A stretch of DNA of 64,000 nt from Bernardetiaceae bacterium (GCA_025057115.1 JANWWZ010000004.1:124001-188000); one strand, 5' to 3'; shown: positions 20,196 to 31,100, counted from the stretch's first letter. Translations and numbers: made by a program. The notes: a model not told the origin generated them from the sequence alone.

Positions 20196-21185
20196 ATGGA
20201 AGTTATTCGCTGGGGCATTGCAGGACTAGGAAAAATTGCTAGCCGCTTTGCTGAAGATCTACAATTGCTGCCAGGAAATGTATTGATGGCAGTAGCTTCG
20301 CGCAGCGCAGAAAATGCTCGACAGTTTGCTGCAAAATACCGCGCCACTTACTGGTTTAATACTTTTGAAGCCCTCCTTACTTGCCAAGAAGTAGATGCTG
20401 TCTATGTAGCTGCTCCTCACTCTGATCATTTTCCCATTACTATGCTAGCCCTGCAACACGGCAAGCACGTCCTTTGTGAAAAACCCATGGGCATCAATAG
20501 CATGCAAGTAGCTGCAATGCAGCAATTAGCCCTTCAAAAAGGCTTGTTTTTAATGGAAGCCCTGTGGACGCGTTACATGCCTTCTTTTCAAAAAGTGCTG
20601 GAGTGGTTACCCTTGATTGAACCCATAGGAGAAATCACTGCAGATTTTGGTTTTGCTGCTCAGGTAGATGAAGGACATCGCTTGCTAAACAAAGCCAAAG
20701 GAGGCGGTGCGCTGCTGGATGTTGGCATTTATCCAGTATTTCTGGCGCTGCAGTTGTTACACGTTCCCGAACACATTTTCGCTGAGGCTACTTTTACCGC
20801 TACAGGTGTAGATGCCTCTTGCCGAATTCGCTTTGAATATCCTCAAAAAGCTGCTTTTGCTTCTCTTTCTTGCAGCATTGTAGAACACACCCCTTCTCAA
20901 GCCTTAATTAAAGGTCAGCGAGGAACTATTCACCTGGCAAAGCCATGGCATGGCTGGGGAAGCGTTACCCTGCATTTAAATGACAGAGAGCCTATTGTAT
21001 TTGTACCCGAAAAGCAAGGCAACGGGCTGTGGCTGGAAACGAAAGCCGCTTCTTTAGCCATCCGCACTGGCAAAATAGAAGAACCCCTTATGCCTCACTG
21101 GTTTACACTCCAACTTGCTCAAACGTTAGATGCCATCCGCCAGTTAATAGGTCTAAAGTATGAGCAAGATAGGATTTCTTTTTAA
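20196..21185 (+). CDS. Gfo/Idh/MocA-family NAD(P)-dependent oxidoreductase
   Basis: A 329-residue dehydrogenase. The Rossmann motif IRWGIAGLGKIASRFAEDL is at the N-terminus. AAPHSDHFPITMLALQHGKHVLCEKPMG carries the EKP signature with the catalytic lysine. The C-terminal half is the GFO/IDH/MocA alpha-beta substrate domain (KAKGGGALLDVGIYPVFLAL). This arrangement resembles the dihydrodiol dehydrogenase/xylose dehydrogenase branch, so a sugar or cyclic diol is the likely substrate, but the neighbours give no clue. ATG 20196 was chosen because it precedes the Rossmann strand directly. It converges with the S33 hydrolase gene. Confidence 0.85.
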   Translation: MEVIRWGIAGLGKIASRFAEDLQLLPGNVLMAVASRSAENARQFAAKYRATYWFNTFEALLTCQEVDAVYVAAPHSDHFPITMLALQHGKHVLCEKPMGINSMQVAAMQQLALQKGLFLMEALWTRYMPSFQKVLEWLPLIEPIGEITADFGFAAQVDEGHRLLNKAKGGGALLDVGIYPVFLALQLLHVPEHIFAEATFTATGVDASCRIRFEYPQKAAFASLSCSIVEHTPSQALIKGQRGTIHLAKPWHGWGSVTLHLNDREPIVFVPEKQGNGLWLETKAASLAIRTGKIEEPLMPHWFTLQLAQTLDAIRQLIGLKYEQDRISF

Positions 21186-21348
21186 TGTCTGGCTTGTGTG
21201 CTTAGCGCAAATGGTGAGAGGAGAGAATTAAAATAAAGGCTCTGAACGCATCAACTTACCGCAGGTCAGTGATTGCGAAAGTTTCAGGGTTGAAAAACAG
21301 GCAAGTAAAGACAAAAAGCAAGCCTGCCTACTTGAATGCAATAATGCC

Positions 21349-22368
21349 TTAGGGTTTCATTTTTACTCCTGCTTCTACATCTTTGATAAAGGAAATCAAG
21401 CCAGGAAAGTAGTGTTCTTGGTCGTCCCACATGGCGCAGTGGCTTCCATTAGGGCAAATAAGCGCTCTTCCTTCAGGGAGCATATCAGCCATTTTTTGCA
21501 TGAAGGCAGGGTCCATAGTGTCATGCGTAGCCCCAATGACTAAGGTAGGCACTCGGATAGAAGGCAAGTCAGCAGTGCGTTCCCAGCGAGCAAGCCGTCC
21601 AGCAATGCCAAACTCACTAGGTCCTTGCATGATGCGGTAAATATCTCCATTGATTAGTTCTAAGGCGCGTTGGAGAGAAAAAGGCCATTCTTCCAGCCTG
21701 CAAACGTGTTTTTTATAAAAATGCGGAATAAGTAGCTCCATGTAGCGCGGATTTGCAAAATCGCCTTTGGCTTCTATGGCTCTAATTTCTGCAAGAACCG
21801 CTGGAGGCATCTGAGGGGCTAACACTTGTTGGGCGTAGCGGTCGTATTGGATACAGCTGCTCATCATATTGCTGATAATCAATCCCTTAATGTGCTCTTG
21901 ATACTTAAGAGCATACTCCATTGCCAAAATACCGCCCCAGCTGTGCCCCAGCAGGTAAAAGTTGTCTTTATTGAGTCCTAATGCTTGGCGCACTTGTTCA
22001 ACTTCTTCTACAAAGCGCTCTATAGTCCACAAGCTTGAATCTGTAGGTTTGTCTGAAAGATAGGAGCCTAACTGGTCGTAGTAATAAAATTCAATTTCGT
22101 GTTCTGGCAAAAAGCTCTCAAAAGGTTCAAAAAAGAGATGGCTGCCTCCAGGTCCTCCATGAAGAAGCAGTAATTTGACTTTGGGATTATTGCCAATGCG
22201 TTTGGTGTAAACATGAAACTTGCCAATGGGAGTTTGGATGGGTATTATCCGAACTCCTCCTGTACGCACCCCTGTTTCAGGACTTTTGAGGTATTCGGAA
22301 GTAGTCTTGCTTTGCTGACAAGCAATCAAAACCAACAGAAGTAATCCTAAAATGATTCGCACAAGCAT
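21349..22368 (-). CDS. Proline iminopeptidase-like alpha/beta hydrolase, lipoprotein
   Basis: A 339-residue S33-family alpha/beta hydrolase. The lipobox LLVLIAC with Cys17 predicts envelope anchoring. HGGPGGSH (residues 70-77) forms the oxyanion hole and GHSWGG (141-146) holds nucleophile Ser143. The acid is in THDTMDP and the histidine in GSHCAMWDD near the C-terminus. The layout fits proline iminopeptidase and related amide or ester hydrolases. The exact substrate is not clear. It is monocistronic on the minus strand, with the terminator of the preceding gene just upstream. Confidence 0.85.
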   Translation of the reverse strand: MLVRIILGLLLLVLIACQQSKTTSEYLKSPETGVRTGGVRIIPIQTPIGKFHVYTKRIGNNPKVKLLLLHGGPGGSHLFFEPFESFLPEHEIEFYYYDQLGSYLSDKPTDSSLWTIERFVEEVEQVRQALGLNKDNFYLLGHSWGGILAMEYALKYQEHIKGLIISNMMSSCIQYDRYAQQVLAPQMPPAVLAEIRAIEAKGDFANPRYMELLIPHFYKKHVCRLEEWPFSLQRALELINGDIYRIMQGPSEFGIAGRLARWERTADLPSIRVPTLVIGATHDTMDPAFMQKMADMLPEGRALICPNGSHCAMWDDQEHYFPGLISFIKDVEAGVKMKP

Positions 22369-22391
22369 AGCGCTGTTGATTTGAGCAGAAA

Positions 22392-22426
22392 AATAAAAAA
22401 AACCGCATCGTTTTAGGATGCGGTTT
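22392..22426 (-). terminator. Terminator of the secreted-protein gene
   Basis: A perfect 10-bp stem, AAACCGCATC (22400-22409) and GATGCGGTTT (22417-22426), loop of 7. Read on the minus strand it ends in a run of T. Confidence 0.85.
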
Positions 22427-22446
22427 GAAAAAATTATTCTTTTTGG

Positions 22447-23250
22447 CTACTGGTGCTTGGAAAGCGGCTCAATTTGGTGGTCATACACTAGACGATACTC
22501 TCCTTCTTTCAAACGACTCATGTCTAATGTATAGCCCCTGCCTTTGAGCACTATGTTAAAATACTGATCCAATAACTGGTATTCGGTTTCTTGGCTAAAT
22601 TCAATTTTACCTGATGGATGTTGCGTTTTTGTGATTTTTATTGCATGTGGCAGGAATTCTAACTGATTGGAATACTGAGATTCACCCGTAAGGCTGTTGT
22701 AGTACTTAATCCGATACAAGCAATTATTTCCCATATGAGTAACAGGCACGGAATAATAATGATTGCCTGCTGTACCATCGCATTGTTTAGTGGCAATAGT
22801 ATGCCATGTATTATTCCGATATACTTCGACAAAATATTTGCTATCTTTTTGCTCGCCTCTTCCTACCCATTCTATGGTATGAGCTGTAACTTCACTAAAT
22901 CTAAATTGAAAATTTTCTCTTTCCGCCACTGCAGAGGGGTTGATTACCTTAGGCTGGCAATCTTCGTTGTGAATAATGCGAAGTTCTACTTTTTCCCTGA
23001 GTTTTAAGTGAGAAAGGTCTATTTCTATAGCTGAAGACTTAGGCGCTGGCAATGGTTGATCGTTGAGGTAAATGCCACTAATACAAGTACTAGCCCCCTT
23101 CACAGGATTGTGAATGTACAAATTTTTGCCGTTGTAAACTCCTGTAAGCACAATTTCACCCCCTATGCAGTAAGTAGGCAAAGAAATACCTACCATCATC
23201 AAGGCACTCAATCTCTTAGCAAATCCAACAAGTAATCTTTTTACTTTCAT
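22447..23250 (-). CDS. Conserved secreted protein of unknown function
   Basis: A protein of about 267 residues with a signal peptide (MKVKRLLVGFAKRLSALMMV, then GISLPTYCIGG). ATG 23250 is preferred to one 63 bases upstream because it has an AGGAG ribosome-binding site, unusual in this window, 6 bases before it. The mature part is beta-rich (EIVLTGVYNGKNLYIHNP, then a cysteine pair region, then a fibronectin III-like segment with YRIKYYNSLTG). It resembles a Bacteroidota family of secreted proteins without known function, by memory only. A strong terminator follows. Confidence 0.65.
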   Translation of the reverse strand: MKVKRLLVGFAKRLSALMMVGISLPTYCIGGEIVLTGVYNGKNLYIHNPVKGASTCISGIYLNDQPLPAPKSSAIEIDLSHLKLREKVELRIIHNEDCQPKVINPSAVAERENFQFRFSEVTAHTIEWVGRGEQKDSKYFVEVYRNNTWHTIATKQCDGTAGNHYYSVPVTHMGNNCLYRIKYYNSLTGESQYSNQLEFLPHAIKITKTQHPSGKIEFSQETEYQLLDQYFNIVLKGRGYTLDMSRLKEGEYRLVYDHQIEPLSKHQ

Positions 23251-23542
23251 AGACCGCTCCTGTTTGGCGTACTTTGCAATATAAAGAGACAAAAAAGTGA
23301 GTTTTATCATCAAATACTTCTAAAAAAAATCGTGCCACAAACTTACTAGCTAAAAGAATATTTTGCTTGTTTTTTAAACGTTTTTTGTTTGCAAATTACA
23401 TGCAAATAATCCGGCACCTTTTGCCGTGCTTGCATTTGAAACACCAGTCAAAAGAGCTAACCAACCCCAAGCATTTAACAACTTTGCAACTGAATTATCC
23501 TTATAAGCTAATTAATTTGCAGCTTAATAAATCCTTTCGCTG

Positions 23543-24940
23543 ATGCAGTACATAGACTTAATTAAACAGACTTTCCACTTTCCCACTGAAAACTTTCGCG
23601 TGGAAAATAACCAGCTCTACTTTAACGACGTACCTTTAATGGACTTGATTAAGCAGTATGGAACACCGTTGAAAATCAACTACTTGCCAAAGATAGGACA
23701 GCAAATAGAACGCGCAAGAAACTACTTTAAGACAGCCATGGAAAAATGCGGCTATCAAGGCAGCTACACTTATTGCTATTGCACCAAATCTTCCCACTTT
23801 AAGTTTGTGTTAGAGCAAACGCTCAAGCATGGAGCCCATATAGAAACTTCCTCCGCCTACGATATCGAACTGATCAAGAAACTCTATCAAGACCGCCTAA
23901 TAGACAAAAATATCTTGGTTATTTGCAACGGCTTTAAACGAAAATCTTACACCGATGGCATCAAAGAACTCATTCGGGCGGGTTTTAGCAACGTAATTCC
24001 TGTTTTGGACAATATTGAAGAAATTCATGCGTATGATGACCTAGAAATGCCTTTTCCAATAGGCATTCGCGTAGCCTCTGATGAAAAGCCCAATTTTGCC
24101 TTCTATACTTCGCGACTGGGTATTCGCTATAATGATGTAGTAGACTTTTACAAAGAAAAAATTGCCACTCACCCCAAAGCCCAGCTCAAGCTCCTGCATT
24201 TTTTTATCAACTCTGGCATTCGGGATGCTGCTTATTACTGGGCAGAACTCAATCGATTCATATATAAGTATTGCGACCTAAAAAAAATTTGCCCCAATTT
24301 AAATGATATCGACATTGGAGGAGGATTACCTATTCAAACTTCTCTCCACCATGATTTCCCTTACCAAGAAATCATTACCGAAATTGTTCGCACTATTAAA
24401 TACGTGTGCGATAAAAATTTTGTCTCAACGCCCAATATTATCACCGAATTTGGCAATTTTACTGTCGGTGAAAGCGGTGCCATCCTGTTTTCTGTTCTAG
24501 GACAAAAACTCCAGAACGAGCGCGAGCGCTGGTACATGATTGATGGCTCTTTTATCACGCACCTTCCCGATACCTGGGGCACGGGGCAACGTTTCATTAT
24601 GCTGCCCATTAACAATTGGGACCACGAATATCAGCAAGTCAATTTAGGCGGGATGACCTGCGACAGTGATGACTACTACAACTCTGACACGGTAACCATC
24701 AACATCTACTTGCCCAAAATTGAAGATGAGCACGGCAACCCTACTAAGCAGTACATTGGATTTTTCCATACAGGAGCTTATCAAGACACTATTGGAGGAT
24801 ATGGAGGATTGCAACACTGCCTTATCCCTTGCGCCAGACATGTGCTAATTGACCGCGATGAAAATGGCAACCTAGTTACTCGCCTTTTCCGAGAAGAACA
24901 AAGCAGCGAATCCATGCTTTCTATTTTGGGTTATAACTGA
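23543..24940 (+). CDS. speA: Arginine decarboxylase-type PLP enzyme (fold III)
   Basis: A 465-residue fold-type III (alanine racemase-like) decarboxylase. The PLP lysine is Lys82 in YCYCTKSSHF. The glycine-rich phosphate-binding stretch is NDIDIGGGLP and the C-terminal catalytic block is CDSDDYYN. The length and sequence match the short arginine decarboxylase of Bacteroidota, distinct from the 630-residue proteobacterial SpeA. It would make agmatine, the first step of polyamine synthesis. The aroB start lies 8 bases after its stop, so the two are co-transcribed. Diaminopimelate or ornithine decarboxylase are less likely given the pattern. Confidence 0.8.
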   Translation: MQYIDLIKQTFHFPTENFRVENNQLYFNDVPLMDLIKQYGTPLKINYLPKIGQQIERARNYFKTAMEKCGYQGSYTYCYCTKSSHFKFVLEQTLKHGAHIETSSAYDIELIKKLYQDRLIDKNILVICNGFKRKSYTDGIKELIRAGFSNVIPVLDNIEEIHAYDDLEMPFPIGIRVASDEKPNFAFYTSRLGIRYNDVVDFYKEKIATHPKAQLKLLHFFINSGIRDAAYYWAELNRFIYKYCDLKKICPNLNDIDIGGGLPIQTSLHHDFPYQEIITEIVRTIKYVCDKNFVSTPNIITEFGNFTVGESGAILFSVLGQKLQNERERWYMIDGSFITHLPDTWGTGQRFIMLPINNWDHEYQQVNLGGMTCDSDDYYNSDTVTINIYLPKIEDEHGNPTKQYIGFFHTGAYQDTIGGYGGLQHCLIPCARHVLIDRDENGNLVTRLFREEQSSESMLSILGYN

Positions 24941-24948
24941 AAATAATA

Positions 24949-26049
24949 ATGCAACTCCCTGATTACGTGCGCATTGGTCAGGTCCAGAAAGGACTAGCCG
25001 AGCTGTTGCAGCACTCATTTTCTGCCATTGCTGTTCTTGTAGATGAAAATACTTACCAGTATTGTTATCCCATTGTGGCGCCGATACTTCCGCAAGGGCA
25101 TCAAATCATTGCCATTCCCTCAGGAGAGCAACACAAAAACTTGCAAACCTGCCAACAAATATGGCAAGCCCTTACTAACATGCAAGCCGACCGAAATGCC
25201 CTGCTGATTAACTTGGGCGGCGGCGTGATTAGCGATATGGGAGGCTTTTGCGCAGCTACCTATAAGCGAGGCATACGCTTTGTGCAAATTCCCACTACCT
25301 TGCTAGCCCAAGTAGATGCCAGCATAGGCGGAAAACTAGGCATTGATTTTCAGGGATTTAAAAATCACATTGGCGTTTTTCAGCTTCCTTTTTGCGTACT
25401 GATAGACACCAGTTTTCTTGCTACGTTACCATGGCGCCAACTGCGCTCCGGCTTTGCCGAACTGCTCAAACATAGCCTCATTGCCGACTGGCAAGCGTGG
25501 CACGAACTGACTCGGGCTCATCACCTGCAAGACGTGGACTGGCAAAAAGTCGTACACCACTCTATTGCCATTAAGGAGCGCATCGTATCCCAAGATCCCC
25601 ATGAAAAAGGATTGCGCAAAATTCTCAATTTTGGTCATACGCTGGGGCATGCTATTGAAACTTACTTTCTCGAAAATCGCCCTGCTGAACAAGGATTGTT
25701 GCACGGGGAAGCCATCGCAGCAGGCATGATAGCCGAGGCATGGCTAGCAGTGCGCAAAACAGGACTTCCTCAGCAAGAATTTGAAGAAATCAAATGGCAT
25801 TTACTCCAGCTTTATGGCAAGATAGCTATTAGCCAGCACGAAATTGCCTCTATCGCTCAACTTGCTTTGCAAGACAAAAAAAATCAAAACGGCATCATCC
25901 AACTGAGTTTGATCGAAGCTATCGGCGCTTGCAAGTATAACGTACCAGCAACGGTGAAAGAACTAAAAGAAGCCTTGCTAGCCTATTGTCAAATGCCTGC
26001 AGAAATTCATGACAACAATGGTACTTCCATTGACCAAGTTGGCATGTAG
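24949..26049 (+). CDS. aroB: 3-Dehydroquinate synthase
   Basis: A 366-residue enzyme of the shikimate pathway converting DAHP to 3-dehydroquinate with NAD and a divalent metal. The NAD-binding and active-site block LGGGVISDMGGFCAATYKRG is present. The metal ligands lie in GFAELLKH, FGHTLGHAIE and LHGEAIAAGM. It follows speA by 8 bases. The first enzyme of the same pathway (DAHP synthase) is in this window at 34 kb. Confidence 0.95.
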   Translation: MQLPDYVRIGQVQKGLAELLQHSFSAIAVLVDENTYQYCYPIVAPILPQGHQIIAIPSGEQHKNLQTCQQIWQALTNMQADRNALLINLGGGVISDMGGFCAATYKRGIRFVQIPTTLLAQVDASIGGKLGIDFQGFKNHIGVFQLPFCVLIDTSFLATLPWRQLRSGFAELLKHSLIADWQAWHELTRAHHLQDVDWQKVVHHSIAIKERIVSQDPHEKGLRKILNFGHTLGHAIETYFLENRPAEQGLLHGEAIAAGMIAEAWLAVRKTGLPQQEFEEIKWHLLQLYGKIAISQHEIASIAQLALQDKKNQNGIIQLSLIEAIGACKYNVPATVKELKEALLAYCQMPAEIHDNNGTSIDQVGM

Positions 26050-26111
26050 AGCAGATTTGTAGACGACTACCCCATGGCAGCAGAATATTTTTCTGCAAGC
26101 AACAAGGTTAG

Positions 26112-26783
26112 CTAGTCTACGGGAGGCAACATATTTACTTTTTTTACCCATGGCAAACTGCCAATGTAGTCGATGGTCAGTGAGCGTGGTGCTGAATCCA
26201 TTTCTATGAAATGGCAAGCCAGGTCGTTTTTGGCTTTTCGGGAAACGGACATGTTGGCAATATTGCAGTTTTCATTTGCCAAGATGCTGGCAATGAAGGC
26301 AATAGCTCCTTTGATATCCTCTGCAAGCACAATGAGAGTATGCAAAGTAGCACTTAAGTTAGCCACAAAACCATTGACCCGCTCAATAGCAATCATGCCG
26401 CCGCCTTTGCTTACACCAATGACTTCCACCGTCTCTTGTCCATGTTGTAGCTTGAGTTGGATAGTATTAGGATGAAAAATAGAGGCGTTGGCTATACTCT
26501 TAAAACTATACTGGAGACCTTGTTGTTGAGCATACTGGAAGGAATCGCGAATGCGGATGTCGTCGGTGGAAAAATCCAATAAGCCAGCTATAATGGCGCG
26601 GTCGCTGCCGTGTCCTTCATAAGTGCGGGCAAAGGAATTGTAAAAGATAATTTCTGCCTTTTGTGGGATATGTCCTAAAATGCGCATGGCAGTGCGCCCA
26701 ATCCGCACCACGCCCGCCGTGTGAGAACTGGAAGGACCAATCATGATAGGTCCTATCATGTCGAAAATGCTGCGTTGGGACAT
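26112..26783 (-). CDS. sdaAB: L-serine dehydratase, iron-sulfur-dependent, beta subunit
   Basis: A 223-residue beta chain of the two-subunit serine dehydratase. The N-terminal domain begins SIFDMIGPIMIGPSSSHT, the family hallmark. The C-terminal ACT domain starts near TLIVLAEDIKGAIAFIASIL and often binds L-serine. The iron-sulfur alpha chain is not in the window, so it must be encoded elsewhere. ATG 26783 is preferred over a TTG 9 bases upstream. The gene starts 5 bases after the acyl-CoA dehydrogenase stop, so the pair is one transcript. Confidence 0.88.
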   Translation of the reverse strand: MSQRSIFDMIGPIMIGPSSSHTAGVVRIGRTAMRILGHIPQKAEIIFYNSFARTYEGHGSDRAIIAGLLDFSTDDIRIRDSFQYAQQQGLQYSFKSIANASIFHPNTIQLKLQHGQETVEVIGVSKGGGMIAIERVNGFVANLSATLHTLIVLAEDIKGAIAFIASILANENCNIANMSVSRKAKNDLACHFIEMDSAPRSLTIDYIGSLPWVKKVNMLPPVD

Positions 26784-26788
26784 AGAAC

Positions 26789-28003
26789 TCAAATTTTTAA
26801 GCCGTAATTTTTCAATACTTGGCGCGCTACAACGTACTTATGCACCTCATCAGGTCCGTCGTAAATGCGAGCACCGCGTTCATGGCGATACCAAAAGGCA
26901 AGAATAGTGTCATCAGTAATGCCTAAAGCTCCATGCACTTGAATTGCTCTGTCCAACACTTGCATTAAAGTTTGGGCGACGAAAAATTTAATAGCAGAAA
27001 TCTGGGCGCGCATTGCTTGGGCACCATATTGGTCTATGCCCATTGCTGTGTGCAGTACCATAAGGCGGGCAGCATCAATTTGGGCGCGCGATTCAGCAAT
27101 CCACTGTTGTACTATTTGTTTGCTGGCGATGGGTTCATTTTCTGTTAGGTTTCTGCTTACAGCATAGCGGCACATGAGGTCAAATGCTCTTTCGCAAATG
27201 CCAATCCAACGCATGCAGTGGTGAATGCGTCCTGGTCCGAGTCTTTCTTGTGCCAGTTGAAAGCCTTCTCCCTCCTTGCCGATGAGGTATTCCACTGGAA
27301 CGGTGCAATTTTCATAGCGTATTTCGCTGTGGCTCATGTATCCGCTTCCTGTTTCGCCCATGACGGGAATGCGGCGCAAAAAGACAAATCCAGGGGTATC
27401 CGTTGGGACTAAAATCATGCTAGCACGTCGGTGGGGCGGTGCCTCGGAATTGGTAACAGCCATGACAATGGCAAAGGCAGCCCCTTCTGCTGAAGAAGTA
27501 AACCACTTGTGTCCATTGATGACGTACTGATTGCCAATTTTCTTTGCAGTAGTCGCCAAGCGCACTGGGTTAGAGCCTGCAAATGCTGGCTCAGTCATGG
27601 AGAAGCAAGACCGAATTTGACCTTTTACCAGAGGCTTGAGGTAGCGCTCTTGTAACATGGCAGAGGCATGCCGTTGTAGCAATTCCATGTTTCCAATGTC
27701 GGGGGCTTGGCAGTTAAAAGCATAATGCCCTAAAGGTGAAGTACCTAAAAGTTGGCTAACCAGACCAAATTCAGTAAGAGTAAGCCCCATGCCTCCATCC
27801 TTTTCAGGCAAATGAGGGGTCCACCATCCAGCTGATTTAACTTTTTGCCGAAGGGTTGCCAGTTCATTCTTTTCTAAATCGGCGAAAGGGCGCGAAAAAA
27901 GTAGCTTTTCCAAAGGATATACCTCTTGATGGAGGAATTCTTCCAGCAGAGGCAAAAAAGACCGAAGGCGCGGCGTAACAAACAAAGAGGGAATCGTTTG
28001 CAT
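26789..28003 (-). CDS. Acyl-CoA dehydrogenase family protein
   Basis: A flavoprotein of about 404 residues that oxidises acyl-CoA thioesters at the alpha-beta bond. Visible signatures are CFSMTEPAFAGSNP (FAD region) and IQVHGALGITDDT. The C-terminal RGARIYDGPDEVHK is typical of the ACAD10/11-like branch, which accepts longer or modified acyl chains. ATG 28003 is chosen; the frame runs to a TTG at 28042. It is followed within 5 bases by sdaAB. The substrate is not decided by the context. Confidence 0.85.
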   Translation of the reverse strand: MQTIPSLFVTPRLRSFLPLLEEFLHQEVYPLEKLLFSRPFADLEKNELATLRQKVKSAGWWTPHLPEKDGGMGLTLTEFGLVSQLLGTSPLGHYAFNCQAPDIGNMELLQRHASAMLQERYLKPLVKGQIRSCFSMTEPAFAGSNPVRLATTAKKIGNQYVINGHKWFTSSAEGAAFAIVMAVTNSEAPPHRRASMILVPTDTPGFVFLRRIPVMGETGSGYMSHSEIRYENCTVPVEYLIGKEGEGFQLAQERLGPGRIHHCMRWIGICERAFDLMCRYAVSRNLTENEPIASKQIVQQWIAESRAQIDAARLMVLHTAMGIDQYGAQAMRAQISAIKFFVAQTLMQVLDRAIQVHGALGITDDTILAFWYRHERGARIYDGPDEVHKYVVARQVLKNYGLKI

Positions 28004-28065
28004 TGCTGTTTGGAATAACACTTTACCGTACAATCGTAGCAATTGAAACGAGGTTTGAACAGGAA

Positions 28066-28082
28066 TGCCTTTGGCAAAGGCA
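28066..28082. terminator. Hairpin between the TMEM260-like gene and the acyl-CoA dehydrogenase gene
   Basis: Perfect TGCCTTT/AAAGGCA dyad with a 3-base centre. Neither side has a good T tract, so termination is uncertain; it could equally be a processing site. Confidence 0.35.
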
Positions 28083-28124
28083 CTCCTTACTTTGGCTTAC
28101 GCAGACCTGTTTTTGCTGTTTTTG

Positions 28125-31100
28125 CTAATCTTCATACAGCAGCTCATAGTAGCGTTTGAAAGCCTCTTCGTATTCTTCAAACTTTTTCTTAAAGAATTCG
28201 TGGCGCTCTTTGGCTTTTTGAACGTCTTCGGACTGGATATTAGTAAAGGTTGGGGAAGCTTTTTGAAGAGCAGCAAAAGTATCTGCTAATTTTTTTTGCC
28301 GTTCTGCTTCTTCGGCGTACAAACTGCGGAGTTGGTTGAGCATCACCATGCTGCGATCTTTAAGAGAAGAATGCTGGAAATCGTCTAAATGGTAGCGCAA
28401 GAGGTAGTCGAGGTTTTCTTTGGCGCGCCTGCCTAGGGTATCAGCAAGTCCGTTAGCGCGTTCGTATTCATTAAGAGCGTAAAATAGCTTCGCGTAACGC
28501 GGAGTGTAATAATCGTAGGGAATAGTTTTGTCTGGGATGAGTTTCAGGCTAGTTTCTAAAATTTCTTTGGCTTTGTCGTCTTGCTTGTCTAGGTAAAACT
28601 GCATGGCAAGGCGATAGTAGGCATTGCGCGTATTAGCGGCGAATTTGCGATATTCCTCATCGTGATACACCTTGGGATTATCAAAACCGCGAAATTGAAA
28701 CTTCTGAACGTTTTGGTACATGACTTCCTTGTTTACCTCGCCTAAATCGCCGCGGTTGTCTGCTCGCACTGGCATGAGGCGGTAGGTCATGCCTTCCATG
28801 TGTAGCCATTCGCGCAGTTCTATGGCTGTGGTATTGGCGGAGGTATTGTTGAAATAAATAGGTCGCTCCCAATTGTTAGTAGCAATCAGGTCCAGTAGCA
28901 TTAAATCGCCCTTGTAGAGAGCTCCCATTCCTGGGCGGAGCCCAAACTCCATGCGGCGCACTACTTTGTGAGCCTTGCCTTTGGGAATCCATGGTTTTTG
29001 TGCTAAGGCAGCGCTATCTACCTCTATGAACACGCGCTTGGTTGGAATAGCCGACGTGGTGCCTCCTCCTTGCAGTTCTACCTGAATGGCGGGATTGTTT
29101 TCTTTGACTAGCTTGAGAAAGTTCTTCAAATTAATTGCTTCGGTCTTGAGGGCGGGATTTTCTACGTAGGGCACAAAGTCGTTCACGCCGCTTTTGTAAT
29201 TGTCGTAAGTAAGGCTAAAAGGCAAGGGGTCAGATTGATAAACTTTGCGGCGCATCTGCTCAATGTACCAATCGGTGTTGAAATAACTCAAAACGATAAC
29301 GCGGACGTCGGTGCGGAAGTTTTCCACTTCTTGCACGTACCAAAGCGGAAAAGTATCGTTATCGCCTCCAGTAAACAAAATCGCATTGGGGGCACAACTT
29401 GCTAGCATGTTACGGGCTTGGTCCACTGAATGATAGCGCCCTGAGCGATCGTGATTGTCCCATCCTTTCACCCCCATGATAGTAGGCACGACGGAACCGA
29501 TGACGGTAGCCACGGCAGTAGCTGGAAAGAGATTTTTTATCAATCGCGTTAGGGCTTCAGCTATGGAGAGCACGCCGAAACCTATCCACATTGCAAAAGC
29601 GTAAAAAGAGCCTACGTAGATGTAGTCCCGCTCGCGGGGTTCTACCGGAGGCGAGTTCATGTATATCACCAGGGCTACACCCATTAAAATGAAAAGCAGC
29701 CCTACAAAAGCAAATCCCTTTTCATCTTTTTTGAGTTGGTAGAGCAAACCAACAATGCCGAGCAGCAAAGGCAGCATGTAAAAGTTATCGCGGGCTTTAT
29801 CGCGGGCTACTTCTTCGGGCAAGCCTCGGGAAGGCGACCAAGGCAACAGCCAGCCTGATTCCTTTTCATCTCCATCGCGGCCGGCGAAGTTCCACAAAAA
29901 ATAGCGGAAATACATATGCCCTATTTGGTAGCGAATCATGTAATACATGTGGTCCCAAAAGGTAGGATCTTTGCCTTCGGGAATGTTTGCCCATTGTCGG
30001 TAGAGTTCAGGATGATCCTCGCTGTTGCTGTACATGCGCGGCAGTAAAATTTCTTTGGTGTACTTAATCTTTAATTTATAGTCATACACTTCGTACTTGT
30101 CCTTGCCTTTGCGGTAAATGGGCTCGCCTTGTTCTACGGATTCGCGCTCAGAAACGAAAGTTCTTCCGTAGAGCAAGGGTCGATCGCCGTACTGCTCGCG
30201 TTTGAGGTAAGAGACAAAGCTCATTACATCGGAAGGATCGTTTTCGTCGATGGGAGGGTTGAAGTTGGAGCGAATAATGATTAGGGCATAGGAGGAATAA
30301 CCGATGAGAATAAAGGCAAAACAAAGCAAGACAGTGTTGAGCAATGGTTTTTGCTCGCGGATAGAGTACCGAATGCCCCATACTAGTGCGGCTATTAAAG
30401 CAAAGGCAAAAAATAAGGCTCCCGATCCGAAGGGCAGCCGCAAGGAATTAACAAAAAATACCTCAAAATCTCCCGCGATGGAAGGCAGTCCAGGGATGAT
30501 GCCTACCATGATAACCCCAATAATGAAAAGCCCCACTGCAAGGGTTGCAAATACTCCTCTTTCACTGGGCCTGGGGTATTTTTTGAAGTAGTAAATAAGG
30601 GCCAAAGCGGGAATGGTCACTAAGTTGAGCAAATGAACCCCTATGGAAAGCCCCATGATGTAGGCTATTAAAATCAACCAGCGGTTTTCTTCTGCTTCAT
30701 CGCTGAGGGTTTCCCACTTGAGCATTGCCCAAACTACTACGGCTGTAAAAAAAGATGACATGCCGTAGACTTCTGCCTCTACAGCCGAAAACCAGAAGGA
30801 ATCGGAAAAAGTATAAGCAAGTGAACCGATGGCAGCTGATGCCAGCAAGCCAAAGGTCTGGACAGGGGTAGGGGTGTCCGTAGGATTGAGCCCCATCATT
30901 TTGCGCCCCAGCAAAGTCATTGACCAGAACATAAACAAAATGGTCAAGGCACTGCTGAGGGCAGAGAGCATATTGATCCAAAAAGCAACTTTTAAGTTAT
31001 CTCCCAATGCAAGGAAGGAGAACATCCGTCCTAACATCAAAAACAGGGGTGCGCCAGGGGGATGAGGTACCATCAACTTGTAAGAAACTGCTATAAACTC

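Noticed and set aside
28065-28289. Plus-strand hydrophobic frame of 74 codons over the end of the TMEM260-like gene
   Set aside because: It mostly mirrors the conserved minus-strand C-terminus. The hydrophobicity comes from the antisense of Lys/Glu-rich codons.
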